Positions 10,351 through 20,908 of a stretch of 64,000 nucleotides of DNA are shown here, piece after piece. The first letter of the stretch is position 1; each line of letters opens with the position of its first letter. The notes beneath the pieces are model-generated. The model was not told where the DNA came from and did no database searches. It saw only the letters and a program-made list of their open reading frames with translations. Source of the stretch: Candidatus Pantoea soli (GTDB lineage: Bacteria; Pseudomonadota; Gammaproteobacteria; Enterobacterales; Enterobacteriaceae); the NCBI RefSeq assembly GCF_007833795.1, contig NZ_CP032702.1, positions 1,240,001 to 1,304,000 on the forward strand, read 5' to 3'. A program made the position numbers and the translations under genes.

Positions 10351-11106
10351 ATGGCGGAGCAAACGGCAATCGCACAGCTGGCGGCAGCGATGGGAGATGA
10401 ACCCGCACCGATTTATCAGCGCGTTAAACAGGCCATTGTGAGCCAGATCCGCGAAGGTCACTGGAAAGCCAATCAGCGCGTGCCGTCTGAAAGCGAACTG
10501 GTGAATGAACTGGGCGTCAGCCGGATGACGATTAACCGCGCCCTGCGTGAACTGACCAGCGAAGGTTTTCTGGTGCGCATGCAGGGTGTGGGCACCTTTG
10601 TGGCGGAAATGAAGGGCTATACCGCGATGCTGGAAGTGCACAACATCGCTGATGAAATTGCCCAGCGCGGCCATACGCACAGCTGCAAAATCCTGTCGAT
10701 CGGGCAGATGAAAGCTGACCCGGAGCAGGCGGCCGTGCTGGGGTTAACCACCGGCCAGACGCTGTATCACTCGCTGATCGTGCATTACGAAAACGATCTG
10801 CCGGTGCAGCTGGAAGATCGTCTGGTGAACCCGCTGGTGGCGCCGGATTATCTCAGCCAGGATTACCACAGCATGACGCCTTACACCTATCTGATGCGCG
10901 TGGCGCCGCTGACGGCGGGCGAGCATATTGTTGAGGCGGTGCTGCCGGATTTACGTCAGCGTAAACATCTGGCGCTGGATGAGCATGAACCCTGCCTGCT
11001 GATCCGCCGCCAGACGTGGAGCGACAATAAAATTGTCACCTATGCGCGCCTGCTTTATCCCGGCTCTCGCTATAAGCTGCTGGGTCGCTTCAGGGGACAC
11101 GGCTGA
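10351..11106 (+). CDS. hutC: histidine utilisation repressor HutC
   Basis: 251-residue GntR family, HutC subfamily repressor; urocanate is the usual inducer. The winged HTH spans about residues 20-88 (IYQRVKQAI, PSESELVNELGVSRMTINRA, VGTFVAE), followed by a UTRA ligand-binding domain (residues about 110-245). AAGGAAC precedes the ATG. It is divergent from hutHU and bears its own palindromic box. Its 3' end overlaps the convergent hutD by 17 bp. Several TGTATA-type boxes across the block are its likely targets. Confidence 0.93.
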   Translation: MAEQTAIAQLAAAMGDEPAPIYQRVKQAIVSQIREGHWKANQRVPSESELVNELGVSRMTINRALRELTSEGFLVRMQGVGTFVAEMKGYTAMLEVHNIADEIAQRGHTHSCKILSIGQMKADPEQAAVLGLTTGQTLYHSLIVHYENDLPVQLEDRLVNPLVAPDYLSQDYHSMTPYTYLMRVAPLTAGEHIVEAVLPDLRQRKHLALDEHEPCLLIRRQTWSDNKIVTYARLLYPGSRYKLLGRFRGHG

Positions 11107-11625
11107 GCGTCACCCACAGCAGGCTGGCGCCGGCACTCAGCGGCGTCAGCGCGGTCTCTTCCTCCAGCCACCACACTCCCTGCTGCGCCTGCAGCGGCGC
11201 GTCGTTGTCGCACTGCCACTCACCGGTCAGGACATAAGCGATGCCGTGCTGGCTGCGCACCCCGTGCGGCGTGACCGCCACCTGCGCGCGCCAGCAGTCG
11301 CGGCGCGTCATGATATTAAAATCCTCACAGCGTCCGCTGACCTGCGCCTCAATCGTCTCTTCTCCGGGAAAAGCCCACGGCTGATGCGGCAGCAGGCGCT
11401 GTGCCGTGTGGGCACCGCGCAGCGTTACCGGGGCGCCGTGCAGCAGGGTGATGACGCGATCCACGCCGGGGAAGGGGGAAAACGGACCATCGGCTTCGAT
11501 GGTGGCAATGCTGGCACGCCAGGCGAAGCGGGATTCACCCGGTGGGTAGCTGATGATTTCCCGCGTGACGCCGCCTCCGTTGCGCCAGCGGCTGACCGGC
11601 AGCTGCGCATAGTTGAAACGCGTTC

Positions 11626-11629
<4 letters not shown>
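11090..11629 (-). CDS. hutD: HutD family protein
   Basis: 179-residue cupin-fold protein of the HutD/Ves family. HutD in Pseudomonas has been proposed to set an upper limit on hut activity; its mechanism is not settled. The N-terminal WRNGGGVTREI and SIATIEADGPFSPFPGVDR stretches are family hallmarks. Its ATG overlaps the hutF stop (ATGA at 11626-11629), so it is translationally coupled to hutF. Its 3' end runs 17 bp into hutC on the opposite strand. Confidence 0.88.
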
Positions 11630-12981
<1,352 letters not shown>

Positions 12982-13005
12982 GGTTGATCCTCAATGGCAG
13001 AAAGT

Positions 13006-13015
13006 TGTATATACA
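13006..13015. promoter_or_regulatory. HutC-like box between hutF and hutI
   Basis: TGTATATACA, followed by a further overlapping TATACAT run to 13022, sits in the middle of the 82-bp divergent spacer. One repressor site could control both hutFD and hutIG. No sigma-54 element with correct spacing was found here. Confidence 0.6.
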
Positions 13016-13063
13016 TATACATACTTTAACACGCAGTGTAAATCGCCAGACAAGGGGAGTGGG

Positions 13064-14281
13064 ATGGCAGAAACAAAGCAGATCGACAGCCTGTGGCTGG
13101 GCGCTGATGTGGTCACCATGCGTGACGGGCACTACAACCTGATTGCCGACGGCGCGCTGGCGGTGCACCACGGCGAGCTGATTTGGGTCGGGCCACGCAG
13201 CGATATGCCCGATTTTACCGCGCGTCAGCAGCACCGGTTTGATGGCGGCATCATTACGCCGGGGCTGGTGGACTGCCACACGCATCTGGTGTTTGGCGGC
13301 GACCGCAGCCAGGAGTTTGAGCAGCGCCTGAATGGCGTCAGCTATGCGGATATTGCCGCTCAGGGCGGCGGTATTCTTGCCACCGTACGCGCTACGCGGG
13401 CTGCAACGCAGGCGCAGCTGGTCACCTCGGCGCGCTGGCGTCTGGCGCGTCTGCTGGCCGAGGGGGTCACCACCGTTGAGATCAAATCCGGCTACGGGCT
13501 GGATGAGCAAAGCGAACTGACCATGCTGCGTGCCATTCGGGAGCTGGCACAGAGCGTACCGGCAGACGTTAAGGCCACCTGTCTGGCGGCGCACGCCTTT
13601 CCGCCGGAATTTCGCGACAATCCGCAGGGCTGGATCGACATCCTTTGTCAGCGTCTGCTGCCGCAGGTGAAAGCCGCCGGCCTGGCGGATGCCGTGGATG
13701 CGTTCTGTGAACATCTGGCGTTTTCCCCGGCGCAGGTGCGCACGGTGTTTGACTGCGCCCGCGCGCTGGGCCTGCCGGTGAAACTGCACGCGGAGCAACT
13801 CTCGTCGCTGGGCGGCGCGACGCTGGCGGCAGAGTATGGCGCGCTCTCAGCCGATCATCTGGAGTATGCAACCGAACAGGATGTCCGGGCGATGGCGCAG
13901 AGCGGCACGGTTGCTGTGTTGCTGCCCGGTGCTTTCTATCTGCTGCGCGAAACGCAGCGGCCGCCGGTCAGCGTGTTTCGTCAGTATGGCGTGCCGATGG
14001 CGCTGGCCAGCGATGCCAATCCCGGCACGTCGCCGGCCCTGTCGCTGCGTCTGATGATGAACATGGGCTGTACGCTGTTTGGCATGACGCCGGAAGAGGC
14101 ACTGGCGGGCGTTACCCTGTGGGGTGCGAAAGCGCTGGGCATGCAGGCGACACACGGCTCGCTTGAAGCAGGCAAAGTGGCAAATTTCGTACACTGGCCG
14201 CTGGCGCGCCCGGCAGAGCTGGTGTACTGGCTGGGCGGTGAACTGCCGTGCCAGGTTATCTACCGTGGAGAAGCGCAATGA
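13064..14281 (+). CDS. hutI: imidazolonepropionase HutI
   Basis: 405-residue zinc/iron amidohydrolase opening the ring of 4-imidazolone-5-propionate to give N-formimino-L-glutamate. [13 protein letters not shown] holds the HxH metal pair; [16 protein letters not shown] and LASDANPGT hold the remaining ligands. The start at 13064 follows AAGGGGAG; the longer frame to 12923 would run through the operator region. The hutI stop overlaps the hutG start (ATGA, 14278-14281). Confidence 0.95.
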   Translation: MAETKQIDSLWLGADVVTMRDGHYNLIADGALAVHHGELIWVGPRSDMPDFTARQQHRFDGGIITPGLVDCHTHLVFGGDRSQEFEQRLNGVSYADIAAQGGGILATVRATRAATQAQLVTSARWRLARLLAEGVTTVEIKSGYGLDEQSELTMLRAIRELAQSVPADVKATCLAAHAFPPEFRDNPQGWIDILCQRLLPQVKAAGLADAVDAFCEHLAFSPAQVRTVFDCARALGLPVKLHAEQLSSLGGATLAAEYGALSADHLEYATEQDVRAMAQSGTVAVLLPGAFYLLRETQRPPVSVFRQYGVPMALASDANPGTSPALSLRLMMNMGCTLFGMTPEEALAGVTLWGAKALGMQATHGSLEAGKVANFVHWPLARPAELVYWLGGELPCQVIYRGEAQ

Positions 14282-15069
14282 CACCTTTTCATTTTACCGC
14301 CGGTACGGTGCCGCTGCTGGTCAGCATCCCGCACGCCGGCACGCAGCTGACGCCGGAAGTAGAGGCCGGACTGAGCGACGCCGCACGCGGCCTGCCGGAC
14401 ACCGACTGGCATATTCCGCTGCTGTATGACTTTGTCCGCGATCTGGGCGCCAGTGTGCTGATTGGTCACTACTCGCGCTTCGTCATCGATCTCAACCGCC
14501 CGCCTGATAATCAGCCACTCTACACCACGGCCACCACCGGCCTGTATCCGGAAACGCTGTTTGACGGCACGCCCACCTTTGCCGCAGGGAAAACGCCTGC
14601 AGCGTCCGTGCGGCAGCGCTACCTGGAAACCCTGTGGCAGCCTTACCATCAGCAAATCCGCCAGGAGCTGGCGCGGCTGAAAGCGCAGCACGGCTATGCA
14701 CTGCTGTTTGATGCACACTCGATTGCCTCAGTGATCCCCCGTTTGTTTGAGGGCCAGCTGCCGGACTTAAACATTGGCACCAATGACGGGACCAGCTGCT
14801 CTGCGGCCAGCATTGCCGCCATCGAAGCGGTGTGCCGTGCACAGTCGCGCTACAGCTGGGTAACCAACGGGCGCTTTAAAGGCGGCTATATCACACGCGC
14901 TTACGGCCAGCCAGAGCAGGGCGTACAGGCTATCCAGCTGGAACTGGCGCAGCGCCACTATATGGATGAATGCCCTCCTTTTGCCTGGCAGCAGGAGCGT
15001 GCTGCGCAGCTGCAACAGGTACTGAAACCGCTGCTGCAGGCCTATCTGCAGGCAGGAAAACCCGCCTGA
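14278..15069 (+). CDS. hutG: N-formylglutamate deformylase HutG
   Basis: 263 residues, N-formylglutamate amidohydrolase family, releasing formate and L-glutamate in the last step. [40 protein letters not shown] and [16 protein letters not shown] are typical of this family and quite unlike arginase-type formiminoglutamases. The start is coupled to the hutI stop by an ATGA overlap; the frame open to 14248 lies inside hutI. Confidence 0.94.
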   Translation: MTPFHFTAGTVPLLVSIPHAGTQLTPEVEAGLSDAARGLPDTDWHIPLLYDFVRDLGASVLIGHYSRFVIDLNRPPDNQPLYTTATTGLYPETLFDGTPTFAAGKTPAASVRQRYLETLWQPYHQQIRQELARLKAQHGYALLFDAHSIASVIPRLFEGQLPDLNIGTNDGTSCSAASIAAIEAVCRAQSRYSWVTNGRFKGGYITRAYGQPEQGVQAIQLELAQRHYMDECPPFAWQQERAAQLQQVLKPLLQAYLQAGKPA

Positions 15070-15072
15070 ATC

Positions 15073-15096
15073 AGGCGATCGCTGCGGCGATCGCCT
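15073..15096. terminator. GCGATCGC-rich hairpin after hutG
   Basis: AGGCGATCGC (15073-15082), loop TGCG, GCGATCGCCT (15087-15096): a 10-bp perfect stem three bases after the hutG stop. No T-tract follows, so termination may be Rho-assisted, or the stem may protect the mRNA end. Confidence 0.5.
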
Positions 15097-15210
15097 CTCC
15101 ACCTCTGGCTTGAAAGCGCGCGCTCTGTCTGTGTGCAGGGCTGCGCTAAAAAAGTGCAGTGCCTCCTTTCCCGATGCGATAACCCCCTGACAGGCCGGTC
15201 GTGACCACTC

Positions 15211-15226
15211 TGGCACACTGCTTGCT
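15211..15226 (+). promoter_or_regulatory. sigma-54 promoter of the amino acid ABC transporter operon
   Basis: TGGCACACTGCTTGCT matches TGGCACG-N4-TTGCW at all positions but one, with exact GG/GC spacing. It precedes the substrate-binding protein gene by 180 bp. The two sigma-54 elements in this block imply nitrogen-limitation control; no clear NtrC site pair was found upstream of this one. Confidence 0.75.
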
Positions 15227-15228
15227 TA

Positions 15229-15242
15229 GTTGTATGTACAAG
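15229..15242 (+). promoter_or_regulatory. HutC-like operator 1 of the transporter operon
   Basis: GTTGTATGTACAAG begins two bases after the sigma-54 element, at the expected transcription start, the same placement as at hutHU. Confidence 0.7.
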
Positions 15243-15324
15243 TAAAGACGGCCATGCGCCGATCATTTTTTATTCTGTCTGGCTCACAAAAAGCTCATGA
15301 CAGCAATGATCTGCCGCACGCTAA

Positions 15325-15338
15325 CTTGTATATACATG
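15325..15338 (+). promoter_or_regulatory. HutC-like operator 2 of the transporter operon
   Basis: CTTGTATATACATG lies 96 bp after the first box, within the untranslated leader. The rest of the 337-bp spacer (15070-15406) shows only the hairpin and these promoter elements. Confidence 0.65.
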
Positions 15339-15406
15339 AAATGTCATCTGCGTTGTACTCGTTAACAGAGACAGTTTTTACATGATTACTCACCAGGAGA
15401 AACCGC

Positions 15407-16258
15407 ATGACGCACCGCGCCCCGATTCGCCGTTTTTGCCTTACTACTCTGTTTGCCAGCCTGCTGCTTGGCGGCGCTGTTGCGCAGGCCAAAGAGTGGA
15501 AAACAATCACCATTGCCACCGAAGGCAGCTATGAACCCTGGAACCTGACGCTGCCGGGCGGGCGGCTGGGCGGCTTTGAACCAGAGCTGATGACGAACCT
15601 GTGCCAGCGTATGCAGATGCAGTGCAAACTGGTGGTGCAGAACTGGGACGGCATGATTGCCGGGCTGAATGCGGGCAAATATGACGTCATTATGGATGCG
15701 ATTGTGATCACGCCAGAGCGCAAAAAAGTGGTCAGTTTTACCGTGCCCTACGCCGCCACGCCCGCCACGTTTATCACCCTGAAAGAGAGCCCGCTGCTGC
15801 CAGCAGAGAAAAACATCGTCAGACTGCAGAATGATGAAAAAACCATCAATGCGGCGATTGCGCCCCTGAAAGCGGCGCTGAAGGGCAAAACGATCGGGAT
15901 TGCGTCGGGCACCGTCTACACCCCTTTTATCGATAAATATTTTAAAGATGTGGCGGACGTCCGTGAATACACCGCCTCAGCCGATGCCATTCTCGATCTG
16001 CAGGCCGGGCGCATTGATGCGGTATTTGATGATGTCACCTTTGCGCAGTCGATGCTGGCACGCAAAGAGAACAGCAATCTCACTTTCAGTGGTCCGCAGC
16101 TGGGTGGCCCGATCTGGGGCGAGGGCGAAGCAATGGGCGTGCGCATGGCCGATCAGGATCTGAAAGCGAAGCTGGATGACGCCATCAGAGCCGCGCTGGC
16201 TGACGGCACGGTGAAGGGACTGAGTGAGAAATGGTTTAAGACGGACGTGACGCCGTAA
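15407..16258 (+). CDS. polar amino acid ABC transporter, periplasmic binding protein
   Basis: 283 residues with a Sec signal peptide of about 28 residues (ending AVAQA-KEW). The SBP_bac_3 fold of the HisJ/ArgT/NocT type follows: TIATEGSYEPWN, GGFEPELMTNLCQRM, WDGMIAGLNAGKYDVIMDAI and TPERKKVVSFTVPY. It captures the solute in the periplasm and delivers it to the two permeases encoded next. AGGAG precedes the ATG. Control boxes shared with hutHU suggest histidine, urocanate or a related imidazole compound as substrate. That is inference; opine-type binding proteins have a similar sequence. Confidence 0.88.
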   Translation: MTHRAPIRRFCLTTLFASLLLGGAVAQAKEWKTITIATEGSYEPWNLTLPGGRLGGFEPELMTNLCQRMQMQCKLVVQNWDGMIAGLNAGKYDVIMDAIVITPERKKVVSFTVPYAATPATFITLKESPLLPAEKNIVRLQNDEKTINAAIAPLKAALKGKTIGIASGTVYTPFIDKYFKDVADVREYTASADAILDLQAGRIDAVFDDVTFAQSMLARKENSNLTFSGPQLGGPIWGEGEAMGVRMADQDLKAKLDDAIRAALADGTVKGLSEKWFKTDVTP

Positions 16259-16271
16259 GCGAGGTAAAAAA

Positions 16272-16991
16272 ATGATGAGCCTGCTGAGCTTTACGGCCGA
16301 TGGCTGGGGCCGCCTGATTGTCAGCGCTGCTGGCACCACGCTGCTGCTGTCGCTGGCGGCGCTGGCGATAGGTTCGGTGGTCGGTGCTGGCGTGGCTGCG
16401 GCCAAGCTGTCGCCGGCACGCTGGCTGCGCTGGCTGGGTGAAAGCTACTCGGTGGTGTTTCGCGGCATTCCTGAGCTGCTGGTGATCTACCTGTTTTATT
16501 TTGGCGGTTCCGGACTGATCACCCTGATCGGTCAGCTGTTTGGCGCGGACGGGTTTATCGAAGCACCGCCGTTTCTGATTGGCGCGCTGGCTATCGGACT
16601 GATCTCGGGATCCTATCAGGGGGAAGTGTACCGCGCGGCGCGGCAGGCGCTGGCAAAGGGTGAAATTGAAGCCGCGGTGGCCATAGGGATGCCGCGCTGG
16701 CGCATTGCCCGGCGCATCCTGCTGCCGCAGATTGTGCGCTATGCGCTGCCGGGCATGGCCAATGTCTGGCAGATGAGCCTGAAGGATTCCGCGCTGGTCT
16801 CCGTCACCGGCATCGTTGAACTGATGCGCGCCAGCCAGGTGGCCGCCGGCTCAACGCGCGATTACTTCACCTTTTATCTGATTGGCGGTGCCTGCTATCT
16901 GCTGCTGACACTGCTCTCTAACCACGCGTTTCGTCGTGCTGAGCAGCGCCTCGGGCGCGCCTGGCAAAGCCGCACCGCGGCACAGCATTAA
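16272..16991 (+). CDS. polar amino acid ABC transporter permease (HisQ-like)
   Basis: 239-residue inner membrane protein with about five membrane spans and the conserved coupling loop (EAAVAIGMPRWRIARRILLPQ) that meets the ATPase. It belongs to the HisMQ/GlnP permease family. It begins 13 bp after the binding protein stop and is followed after 11 bp by the second permease, so the two form a heterodimeric channel like HisQM. Confidence 0.88.
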   Translation: MMSLLSFTADGWGRLIVSAAGTTLLLSLAALAIGSVVGAGVAAAKLSPARWLRWLGESYSVVFRGIPELLVIYLFYFGGSGLITLIGQLFGADGFIEAPPFLIGALAIGLISGSYQGEVYRAARQALAKGEIEAAVAIGMPRWRIARRILLPQIVRYALPGMANVWQMSLKDSALVSVTGIVELMRASQVAAGSTRDYFTFYLIGGACYLLLTLLSNHAFRRAEQRLGRAWQSRTAAQH

Positions 16992-17002
16992 GGAGCTGGC
17001 GG

Positions 17003-17731
17003 ATGATTGACGTTGCTTTCCTGACCGACACCTTTCTCCGGCTGAGCGCCGCACTGCCGGTGACGCTGGGGCTGTTTATCAGCGCCTTTCTCTGCGGTGG
17101 CCTGCTGGCGGCTGGCATTCTGGCGATGCGTATGAGCCGCTGGCGCCTGCTGAGTGGCTTTGCTCGCGGCTACATTCTGGTGTTTCGCGGCTCGCCGCTA
17201 CTGATCCAGCTGTTCCTGATTTACTACGGACTGGGGCAGTTTGGCGTCATCCGCCACAGTATTGTCTGGCCGTTTCTGCGCGAACCCTTTATCTGTGCGG
17301 TGCTGGCATTGTCGCTCTGTACCGCCGCCTATACGGCGGAAATCCTGCGCGGTGCGTTGCTGGCGGTGCCTGCTGGTCAGGTGGAGGCCGGGCTGGCGTG
17401 CGGGATGTCGCGCTGGCTGCTGCTGCGGCGCATTATCGCGCCGGTGATGCTGCGCTATGCGCTGCCCGCTTACTCCACGGAGGCCATTCTGCTGGTGAAA
17501 TCCACGGCATTAGCCAGCCTGGTTACCGTCTGGGATGTGACCGGGGTGGCGCAGCAGATTATCCAGCGCACCTACCGCACCATGGAGGTCTTTATCTGTG
17601 CGGCTGCGATCTACCTGCTGCTGAACCTGGTGATCGTCCAGCTTTATGCGTGGCTGGAACGCCGCCTGACCCCGGTGCACCGCGTGGAAAAAAAGCTGCT
17701 GCCCGCCATTAAACCGCTTGCCGGAGAATAA
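17003..17731 (+). CDS. polar amino acid ABC transporter permease (HisM-like)
   Basis: 242-residue permease, partner of the preceding gene. The [21 protein letters not shown] coupling motif and [16 protein letters not shown] near the N-terminus are characteristic. AGGAG lies seven bases before the ATG, and the ATPase start follows the stop by one base. Confidence 0.88.
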   Translation: MIDVAFLTDTFLRLSAALPVTLGLFISAFLCGGLLAAGILAMRMSRWRLLSGFARGYILVFRGSPLLIQLFLIYYGLGQFGVIRHSIVWPFLREPFICAVLALSLCTAAYTAEILRGALLAVPAGQVEAGLACGMSRWLLLRRIIAPVMLRYALPAYSTEAILLVKSTALASLVTVWDVTGVAQQIIQRTYRTMEVFICAAAIYLLLNLVIVQLYAWLERRLTPVHRVEKKLLPAIKPLAGE

Positions 17732-17732
17732 T

Positions 17733-18524
17733 ATGCACGCTTCTTCACCCGTTACCTTATCCGTCACTGATATCCGTAAAGCCTTTGGCAGTCTGGAGGT
17801 GCTAAAAGGCATTTCGCTGCAGGCGCATCAGGGCGACGTCATTTCTATCCTCGGCGCCAGCGGCTCAGGCAAAAGTACGCTGCTGCGCTGTATTAATCTG
17901 CTGGAAACGCCGGATACCGGTGTGGTCAGCGTCGGGGGAGAAACCATCGAAATGAAGCGTCATGCGCGTGGCCACCAGCTGGCGGCGAACCCGAAACAGA
18001 TCGAACGTCTGCGGTCGCGGCTTGGCATGGTGTTTCAAAGCTTTAATCTGTGGTCGCATATGACGGTGCTGCAGAACGTCATAGAAGGCCCGCGCTATGT
18101 CCTGAAGCGCGACAAACAACGCTGCATTGCCGAGGCGGAGCAGTTGCTGGACCGCGTCGGATTGCTGAACCGCCGGGATTTTTATCCGGCACAGCTCTCC
18201 GGAGGGCAGCAGCAGCGGGTGGCGATTGCCCGCGCGCTGGCAATGGACCCGGATGTCATGCTGTTTGATGAACCGACCTCAGCGCTTGACCCGGAATTGG
18301 TGGGCGAGGTGCTGAAAGTGATGCGCAGCCTCGCCGAAGAGGGGCGCACCATGCTGGTGGTCACCCATGAGATGGGCTTTGCGCGCAACGTATCCAACCG
18401 CGTGGTGTTTATGCATCAGGGCACCATTGATTGTCAGGGCTCACCGGAGGAGATGTTTGGCGATCGCGGATCGCTGCGCTTTAAGCAGTTTATCTCCAGT
18501 CATCAGGCGGAGCAGCCGCTATGA
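17733..18524 (+). CDS. polar amino acid ABC transporter ATPase (HisP-like)
   Basis: 263-residue ATPase: Walker [11 protein letters not shown]-loop [12 protein letters not shown], signature LSGGQQQR, Walker [14 protein letters not shown], switch His VVTHEMG. The insertion [20 protein letters not shown] between Walker A and the Q-loop is like that in HisP. The start at 17733 is set by GGAG six bases upstream; an in-frame TTG at 17718 lies inside the previous gene. Its stop overlaps the next start (ATGA), which ties the transporter to the HutH-like protein. Confidence 0.9.
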   Translation: MHASSPVTLSVTDIRKAFGSLEVLKGISLQAHQGDVISILGASGSGKSTLLRCINLLETPDTGVVSVGGETIEMKRHARGHQLAANPKQIERLRSRLGMVFQSFNLWSHMTVLQNVIEGPRYVLKRDKQRCIAEAEQLLDRVGLLNRRDFYPAQLSGGQQQRVAIARALAMDPDVMLFDEPTSALDPELVGEVLKVMRSLAEEGRTMLVVTHEMGFARNVSNRVVFMHQGTIDCQGSPEEMFGDRGSLRFKQFISSHQAEQPL

Positions 18525-20011
18525 GCGTGCTATGGGGCGATAGCCCGCTGCGCTGGCAGGCGGTGGTGCAGGTCGCGCGCCACGGTGCCACTCTGACGCT
18601 GAGCGACGCGGCGTGGCAGCGCATTGCGCGCGGGCGTGACATTGTCGAACAGATTGTTGCCAGCGGCCAGATTGCCTATGGCATCAATACCGGTCTCGGC
18701 GCGTTGTGTAATATCACGCTGCCGGAGGCGCAGCTCAGCCAGCTGTCGCGCAACACCTTGCTGAGCCATGCCTGCGGCGTCGGACCGCTGCTGCCGCGCG
18801 AGCAGGTGCGCGCCATTCTGTGCGCGGCGATTGCCAACTTCAGCCACGGTAAATCCGGGGTGTCGGTGGCGCTGGTGCAGCATCTGCTGGCACTGCTCAA
18901 TCATGACATTACCCCGCAGGTGCCGTCGCAGGGCTCTGTCGGGTATCTCACGCACATGGCACACATCGGCCTGGCGCTCATCGGCATAGGGGATGTCAGC
19001 TATCAGCAGCAGACTGTGCCGGCGACAGAGGCGCTGCAGCGGGCAGGTTTAGCGCCATACAGTCCCGCAGCCAAAGAGGGGCTGAGCCTGGTGAACGGGA
19101 CGCCGTGCATGACCGGTCTTACCTGCCTGGCGCTGGATGATGCCGCACGTTTGCTGGATTGGGCCGATATTACCGGCGCAATGAGTTTTGAAGCGCTGCG
19201 CGGCCAGCTGGCGGCCTTTGATGCTGAGGTGCTCGCGCTGAAAGCCAGTCCGGGCATGCAGCTCAGCGGCCAGCGGCTGCGGCAACTGCTGAGCGACAGT
19301 CCGCTGCTGGCGGCCAGCGCTGGCATACGCACGCAGGATGCACTCAGCCTGCGTGCCATGCCGCAGGTGCACGGTGCCAGCCGCGATCAGTTTGCCCATG
19401 CTGCGCAGCAGGTTGATACGGAACTGAATGCCTGCACCGATAATCCTCTGGTGCTGGGAACGCCGGAACACTGGCGCGTGGTGTCACAAGCCAACCCGCA
19501 CGGCCAATCGGTGGCAATAGCGGCCGATTTACTGGCGATTGCCCTGGCGGAAGTGGGCAGTATTGCTGAACGGCGGCTGGATCGCCTGGTGAATCCGTTG
19601 GTGAGCGGCCTGCCTGCTTTCCTGGTGGCTGAGCCCGGCGTAAATTCCGGCATGATGATCGCCCAGTATGTCGCGGCTTCGCTGTGTGCGGAAAACCGCC
19701 AGCTGGCGCAGCCGGCGGTGGTGGATAACTATGTGACCTCAGGGCTGCAGGAGGATCACCTCAGCCTTGGCACCGGCGCCGCGCTGAAGCTGCTGAAGCT
19801 GAGCGGCAACGTGTGGCAGATTCTGGCTATTGAGTATCTGCTGGCCGCCCAGGCGCTGGATTTCCACGGAGACACGCAGCTGGCCAGCGGCACGGCAGCC
19901 GCGCGCAGCCGCCTGCGCAGCCGGGTCGCAACCTGGCAGGCGGATCGCTGGCTGGCACCGGAGATCGCCCGGGCGGTCGCGGTCATGCAGGAGCACGACG
20001 CCCGGCTTTAG
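18521..20011 (+). CDS. HutH-like aromatic amino acid lyase paralogue without the MIO triad
   Basis: 496-residue homologue of histidine ammonia-lyase along its whole length. Where HutH has [14 protein letters not shown] it reads [11 protein letters not shown] (residues 138-148): three residues fewer, exactly the Ala-Ser-Gly that forms the MIO electrophile. QDPYSIR is QDALSLR (272-278), so the second catalytic Tyr is Leu. Conserved instead are YGINTGLG (Tyr53), SHACGVG (His83), VNGTP, DNPLV and QEDHLSL. The frame is intact, so this is not decay. It is translationally coupled to the ABC ATPase. Deamination by the standard mechanism seems impossible; it may bind, isomerise or otherwise process a histidine-like solute. 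Similar variants annotated HutH2 may exist elsewhere; I could not check. Confidence 0.85.
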   Translation: MSVLWGDSPLRWQAVVQVARHGATLTLSDAAWQRIARGRDIVEQIVASGQIAYGINTGLGALCNITLPEAQLSQLSRNTLLSHACGVGPLLPREQVRAILCAAIANFSHGKSGVSVALVQHLLALLNHDITPQVPSQGSVGYLTHMAHIGLALIGIGDVSYQQQTVPATEALQRAGLAPYSPAAKEGLSLVNGTPCMTGLTCLALDDAARLLDWADITGAMSFEALRGQLAAFDAEVLALKASPGMQLSGQRLRQLLSDSPLLAASAGIRTQDALSLRAMPQVHGASRDQFAHAAQQVDTELNACTDNPLVLGTPEHWRVVSQANPHGQSVAIAADLLAIALAEVGSIAERRLDRLVNPLVSGLPAFLVAEPGVNSGMMIAQYVAASLCAENRQLAQPAVVDNYVTSGLQEDHLSLGTGAALKLLKLSGNVWQILAIEYLLAAQALDFHGDTQLASGTAAARSRLRSRVATWQADRWLAPEIARAVAVMQEHDARL

Positions 20012-20041
20012 CGATCATGGTGTCCGGACGGCGTGCCGGGG

Positions 20042-20671
20042 TTAGCGGCGGCGTGCGTCCGGACGCACCAGATCGAAGCGCTGATCTTCGCTGATGCCGT
20101 AATAGGCGGAGGGGCCACCGGCGCGCAGAATCGGCTGCGCTTTTGCCGTCTGATAAATGCCGTTTTCCAGCAGCGCTTCATCAATGTGAATCGCCACCGC
20201 TTCACCCAGCACCAGCCAGCTCTCCAGTTCAGCACCGTGCGCATCCTGCAGGCGGATGAGCTGGGTAAGGCGGCACTCAAAGTTGACCGGGCTTTCCGCT
20301 ACCATACTGACATTGACCTGCGAAGCGGCCAGCGGCGTGAGCCCGGCCAGCGCAAACTCATCCTGATCCGCCGGGATGGAGGCCGAGCTTTCATTCATGG
20401 CTTCGGCCAGTGGACGGGTGGCAAGGTTCCAGACAAACTCTTTGGTTTCACTGATGTTCTGCACGCTGTCTTTCCAGCCGCTGCTGGCAAAGCCAATGAT
20501 CGGCGGATGATAGTTAAAACAGTTGAAGAAACTGTAAGGGGCCAGATTACGCTGACCGCTGGCGCTCTGTGAGCTGACCCAGCCAATCGGCCGCGGACCG
20601 ACGATGGCATTAAGGGGATCGTGCGGCAGACCGTGCCCGGCGCGTGGCTGATATGTGTAACGTTGACGCAT
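20042..20671 (-). CDS. flavin reductase-like FMN-binding protein
   Basis: 209 residues of the flavin reductase-like (DIM6/NTAB) split-barrel family: NAIVGPRPIGWVSS, NLAPYSFFNCFNYHPPIIGF and ETKEFVWNLATRPLAEAMN are typical FMN-binding segments. Such proteins reduce flavin or serve as partners of monooxygenases; no monooxygenase is nearby. AGGAG precedes the ATG. It converges on the HutH-like gene with a 30-bp gap. The 237 bp upstream, shared with rlmF, show no clear element. Confidence 0.8.
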   Translation of the reverse strand: MRQRYTYQPRAGHGLPHDPLNAIVGPRPIGWVSSQSASGQRNLAPYSFFNCFNYHPPIIGFASSGWKDSVQNISETKEFVWNLATRPLAEAMNESSASIPADQDEFALAGLTPLAASQVNVSMVAESPVNFECRLTQLIRLQDAHGAELESWLVLGEAVAIHIDEALLENGIYQTAKAQPILRAGGPSAYYGISEDQRFDLVRPDARRR

Positions 20672-20908
20672 TTTATCTCCTGGTTGTCCGCTATTGTTCT
20701 GCCTGAGCCCGGTTGCCGGCGCGGCGCTATTCTGTCGGACGCCGCGAAAGCGGCGGAAGAATCACGCCCTGGCTGCCGCGCGGCGGCTGGCGACCCGGGC
20801 GCGAAAAGGGGTTTCCGACATTAGGGCCGGGGGTAAAATTCAGGTAAGCAGATTGTGCGCTGCCGTTATCCAGCGTATCTTACGCGCGCATTATTTTCCG
20901 GAGAATTT

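Noticed and set aside
18521..20011. HutH paralogue as a pseudogene
   Set aside because: The frame is intact over 496 codons, the family motifs other than the MIO triad are kept, and it is translationally coupled to the transporter. The change is an exact three-residue loss, not random decay.
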